Shown one piece after another: positions 5,457-8,071 of a DNA stretch of 8,071 nt. This DNA is from an uncultured Spirochaetales bacterium (GTDB lineage: Bacteria; Spirochaetota; Spirochaetia; Sphaerochaetales; Sphaerochaetaceae), in NCBI GenBank assembly GCA_937902565.1, contig CALFMX010000045.1:1-8071 (forward strand), written 5' to 3'. Both the position numbers and the translations under genes were made by a program. The number at the start of each line of letters is the position of its first letter. Within the stretch, counting starts at the first letter, position 1. Below the pieces are notes generated by a model, which was not told where the DNA came from, searched no databases, and worked only from the letters and a program-made list of their open reading frames with translations.

Positions 5457-7247
5457 ATGAATATGAGTGTCATACAAAAAGCTGCAACGCTCGCAGAGGC
5501 AAAGCAAGAGTTTGTCTACGTCACCATCATCCACACCACCGGCTCGACGAGCCGCAGCGACGGGACGATGGTCGTCGAAGGCGGCGGCATGATCACCGGG
5601 ACGATTGGCGGAGGCGATGTGGAAGCGTACGCACAGCGCCAGGCGCTCGCTCTCCTTGCCACCGCCGAACGGGGCCGCCACCTGCGCTACGTGGTCCAGG
5701 AGGGGCTTGGGGAGGTGGACCTCTACCTCCTGCACTGCAACGGTGAGAGCACCCACTCCCCCTTTCCTACCCTCGCCCGATGGGAGGAGCGGTCCCTCTT
5801 CTTCACCATAGGCCTGCAGCTCCAACCCTCCCCGGCCCTGCTCGGCCTCAGTGAGGACGGCTCTACCGTCGGGCCCGTCCATCCTCAGTTCATCCAACAC
5901 GGATCGGCAGTCCTCGCATCCAAGCTCCCCTCCCTCGTGACCGATGGCTCCTTCACCTGCCACTACAGCCTCCCGGTCAAAGCCCATACCCTCCTGCTTG
6001 TTGGCGGCGGGCACGTCAACCAGGCGATCGCGGCCATCGCCCACTCGGTCGGCCTCACCGTCCAGGTTGTCGAGACGCGGGACGCGTTTGCAACCACCGC
6101 CCTCTTTCCCCACGCAAAGCGCCTGGCCGTCAAGCCCACCCTCACCGAGGCCTTCGATGAGGTGTACATCGACTCCTACACCTACGCCATCATCGCAAGC
6201 CATGCCTTTGACGAGGAGGCGACACGGGCCCTCCTGGCACGGGGGGTGGCCTACCTGGGCATACTCGGCTCCAGACACAAGGCCAAACGGATCTATGCAA
6301 CCCTCACCGGAGGGGAGAGCGAACGCATCCACTGCCCCATCGGCCTCGACATCGGAGCCGAAACACCCCAGGAGATCGCCGTAAGCGTCATGGCCGAGAT
6401 CCTCGCCCACATCAACGAACGGTCGGCGTGCAACATGAAGAACCTGGCCCGAAATCTGGTCGTTGTCAGGGGTGGCGGCGATCTGGCCAGTGGGGTCATC
6501 GCCCGCCTCCACCACAGCGGATGGCGTGTCATCGTCCTGGAGGTCGAGAACCCCTCGGTCATTCGCAGGACGGTGAGCTTTGCCGAGGCGATCTACAGCG
6601 GGAAGATCACCATCGAGGGGGTCAGGGCCCAGCGCGCCGACTCGGTCAGGGAGGCATTCTCCCTCCTTGACCACGGCATCGTACCGATCCTCGTCGACCC
6701 GAATGGCCACTCCATCCCGGAGATCGGCCCGATCTGCGTTGTCGATGCAATCATGGCAAAGCGGAACCTCGGTACCACGATCGCTGATGCCCCCCTGGTC
6801 ATCGCCCTCGGCCCGGGCTTCACCGCCCCCACGGATTGCCACTATGTCATCGAGACGATGCGTGGCCATACCTTGGGCCGGATTATCAAGGACGGCTCGG
6901 CACTGGTGAATACCGGCACCCCCGGCCTCGTTGGCGGGCAAGACAAGAACCGTGTGCTGCATAGCCCCAGATCCGGGCGCTTTGAGAGCAGCCGTACCAT
7001 CGGGGAGCTGGTCAACGAAGGTGATGTCATCGCAACCGTCGATGGCGAGCCCATCATTGCCAAGATCGGTGGCAAACTGCGCGGCCTGCTTACAAGCGGG
7101 CTCATGGTAAGCGACCACTTCAAGGTCGCCGACATCGACCCACGCGGCCTTGAGGCCGACCACACCACCATCAGCGACAAGGCGTATGCCATCGCAGGTT
7201 CGGTGCTGGAAGTGCTCGAAGGCTTTGGACGCAATGTGGTGCGCTGA
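5457..7247 (+). CDS. xdhC-yqeB: XdhC-YqeB fusion, molybdenum hydroxylase maturation
   Basis: One 596-residue chain joins two accessory proteins usually encoded separately. Residues 1-326 are XdhC. The CoxI-type N-domain has VTIIHTTGSTSRSDG (T23-G36) and GTIGGGDVE (48-56), where most relatives have GSTPR. A Rossmann domain begins LLLVGGGHVNQ (G183-G185) and ends GILGSRHKAKR and PIGLDIGAETPQEIAVSVMAE. In studied bacteria XdhC binds the molybdenum cofactor, helps its sulfuration and hands it to the hydroxylase. Residues 327-596 are the YqeB family, a marker of selenium-dependent hydroxylases: VVVRGGGDLASGV (335-347), then VILEVENPSVIRRTVSF, ALGPGFTAPTDCHYVIET and a lipoyl-like GELVNEGDVIATVDGEPI. 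Met327, the likely ancestral YqeB start, has no ribosome-binding site. AAAGGAAG about 7 bases before ATG 5457 sets the start; ATG 5463 is too far. Second gene of the operon. Fusion suggests the two steps act on the same bound cofactor. Confidence 0.92.
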   Translation: MNMSVIQKAATLAEAKQEFVYVTIIHTTGSTSRSDGTMVVEGGGMITGTIGGGDVEAYAQRQALALLATAERGRHLRYVVQEGLGEVDLYLLHCNGESTHSPFPTLARWEERSLFFTIGLQLQPSPALLGLSEDGSTVGPVHPQFIQHGSAVLASKLPSLVTDGSFTCHYSLPVKAHTLLLVGGGHVNQAIAAIAHSVGLTVQVVETRDAFATTALFPHAKRLAVKPTLTEAFDEVYIDSYTYAIIASHAFDEEATRALLARGVAYLGILGSRHKAKRIYATLTGGESERIHCPIGLDIGAETPQEIAVSVMAEILAHINERSACNMKNLARNLVVVRGGGDLASGVIARLHHSGWRVIVLEVENPSVIRRTVSFAEAIYSGKITIEGVRAQRADSVREAFSLLDHGIVPILVDPNGHSIPEIGPICVVDAIMAKRNLGTTIADAPLVIALGPGFTAPTDCHYVIETMRGHTLGRIIKDGSALVNTGTPGLVGGQDKNRVLHSPRSGRFESSRTIGELVNEGDVIATVDGEPIIAKIGGKLRGLLTSGLMVSDHFKVADIDPRGLEADHTTISDKAYAIAGSVLEVLEGFGRNVVR

Positions 7248-7265
7248 GGAATAGGGGAGAACACC

Positions 7266-8071
7266 ATGTACTATCAAGACTACTACGAAACACTCTCTCG
7301 CCTGATCAAGAGAGTCGATGTCGAGCGACGGACCGTCCTCTCAGGCGCTGCCATCGGCGCTGAGGCGCTCTTCGTCGACGGTGGGATGGTCGCCACACTT
7401 GGAGGGGGAGACGTCGATTGGACGAGCAGCTCCCTGCTCTCTGAACACCTCTCGGGAACCCTGGAGGTGGTACTCTTCGGCGGTGGGCACGTGGGCCTTG
7501 AGGTGGCCTTCCTCTGCTCGCGCCTCGGTCTCTCCCACACCGTCATCGATGACCGACCCGAATTCTGCAATCGTGAGCGCTTTCCCGGTGCAACACTCTT
7601 GCCCATCCCCTATGAGGAGGTCTTCTCCTCTGACCGAGGGTGGGTACGCCCGATCTTCATCATCGCCACCCGTGGCCATAGCCACGACCACCTCTGCCTC
7701 GCCGGCTCCCTTGCCCATCCGGCGCGGTACATCGGCATGATCGGCAGCAGGGCCAAGGTGGCAAAGACCTTCTCACTTCTCAAGGAGGAGGGGTTCAGTG
7801 ACGAGGCGCTGCAGGCAGTCCACGCCCCCATCGGCCTCACAATCGGGGCGGTGACCGCCAGTGAGATCGCCCTCTCAATCATGGCCGAGGTGGTCGCCAG
7901 CTATCGCGGCGAGGGGAACCCGGTGCGCCTCGACCAACGGGTGCTTGCCATGCAGAGAGAGCGGGCCCATATCGCGGTGCGGGTGGTTGCAAAACACGGG
8001 TCGGCCCCCGCTGAGGTGGGCTTCACCCTCGCCCTCTTCGAGGATGGGACGACAGAGGGGACCATCGGCGG
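7266..8071 (+). CDS. xdhC: Second XdhC-family protein with permuted domain order (partial)
   Basis: The first 268 codons of a gene that continues past the window end. Residues about 20-57 (ERRTVLSGAAIGAEALFVDG, then GGGDVDW) resemble the linker segment that in ordinary XdhC lies between the CoxI and Rossmann parts. A Rossmann domain follows, with VVLFGGGHVGLEVAF (GGGHVG 72-77), IIATRGHSHD, YIGMIGSRAKV and PIGLTIGAVTASEIALSIMAE. After it, from about R233, comes what is normally the N-terminal CoxI motif: HIAVRVVAKHGSAPAEVG, then EGTIGG at the very end. The order is thus reversed relative to the XdhC half of the upstream gene. The usual GSTPR signature reads GSAPAE. The start is set by AGGGGAG (7253-7259), about 6 bases before ATG 7266. 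It lies 18 bases after the fusion gene's stop and in the same frame. Probable role is cofactor binding or delivery to the hydroxylase, inferred from family and operon. Confidence 0.85.
   Translation, partial: MYYQDYYETLSRLIKRVDVERRTVLSGAAIGAEALFVDGGMVATLGGGDVDWTSSSLLSEHLSGTLEVVLFGGGHVGLEVAFLCSRLGLSHTVIDDRPEFCNRERFPGATLLPIPYEEVFSSDRGWVRPIFIIATRGHSHDHLCLAGSLAHPARYIGMIGSRAKVAKTFSLLKEEGFSDEALQAVHAPIGLTIGAVTASEIALSIMAEVVASYRGEGNPVRLDQRVLAMQRERAHIAVRVVAKHGSAPAEVGFTLALFEDGTTEGTIG

Noticed and set aside
4977..7277. A 766-codon open frame on the minus strand opposite yqeC and xdhC-yqeB
   Set aside because: Its translation is Gly/Asp/Val-rich low-information sequence with no motif. It is what the complement of GC-rich coding DNA gives, while the plus strand carries clear family motifs across the same bases.

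Overview
The window looks like chromosomal DNA from a GC-rich anaerobic bacterium, most likely a spirochaete (Sphaerochaeta/Treponema-like). This is a judgement from family knowledge, not a search. It rests on the long acetate kinase with a Tyr/Phe-rich C-terminal tail that I associate with spirochaetes, the beta-rich exported protein typical of a diderm, and selenium/molybdenum hydroxylase accessory genes typical of anaerobes. There are no rRNA, tRNA, CRISPR or complete insertion-sequence features.

Left part (1-2416): the first 147 codons of cysS (cysteinyl-tRNA synthetase) run leftward out of the window. Divergent from it is murB (peptidoglycan precursor synthesis). murB converges on, and overlaps by 35 bp, a leftward gene for an exported, beta-strand-rich protein of unknown function.

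Middle part (2417-4690): ackA (acetate kinase) has a recognisable promoter, a good Shine-Dalgarno and a textbook intrinsic terminator with a UUCG loop. Next comes a leftward gene for an unrecognised 214-residue protein. Its N-terminal half faintly resembles the RNase H-like domain of IS110-family transposases, and the gene is bracketed by an 11-bp perfect inverted repeat.

Right part (4698-8071): a rightward operon of molybdenum-hydroxylase maturation genes starts from a strong promoter that overlaps the divergent one. It contains yqeC (P-loop accessory protein), a single gene fusing XdhC to YqeB, and a second XdhC-family gene whose domain order is permuted (Rossmann part first, CoxI-like part last), cut by the window end. 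Together these are predicted to prepare, sulfurate/selenate or insert the molybdenum cofactor of a xanthine dehydrogenase-type enzyme. The hydroxylase itself is not in the window and would be expected nearby.

The most notable signals are the XdhC-YqeB fusion, the permuted second XdhC, and three promoters whose -10 boxes end only 6-7 nt before the start codon, implying leaderless mRNAs for murB, yqeC and the unknown gene.
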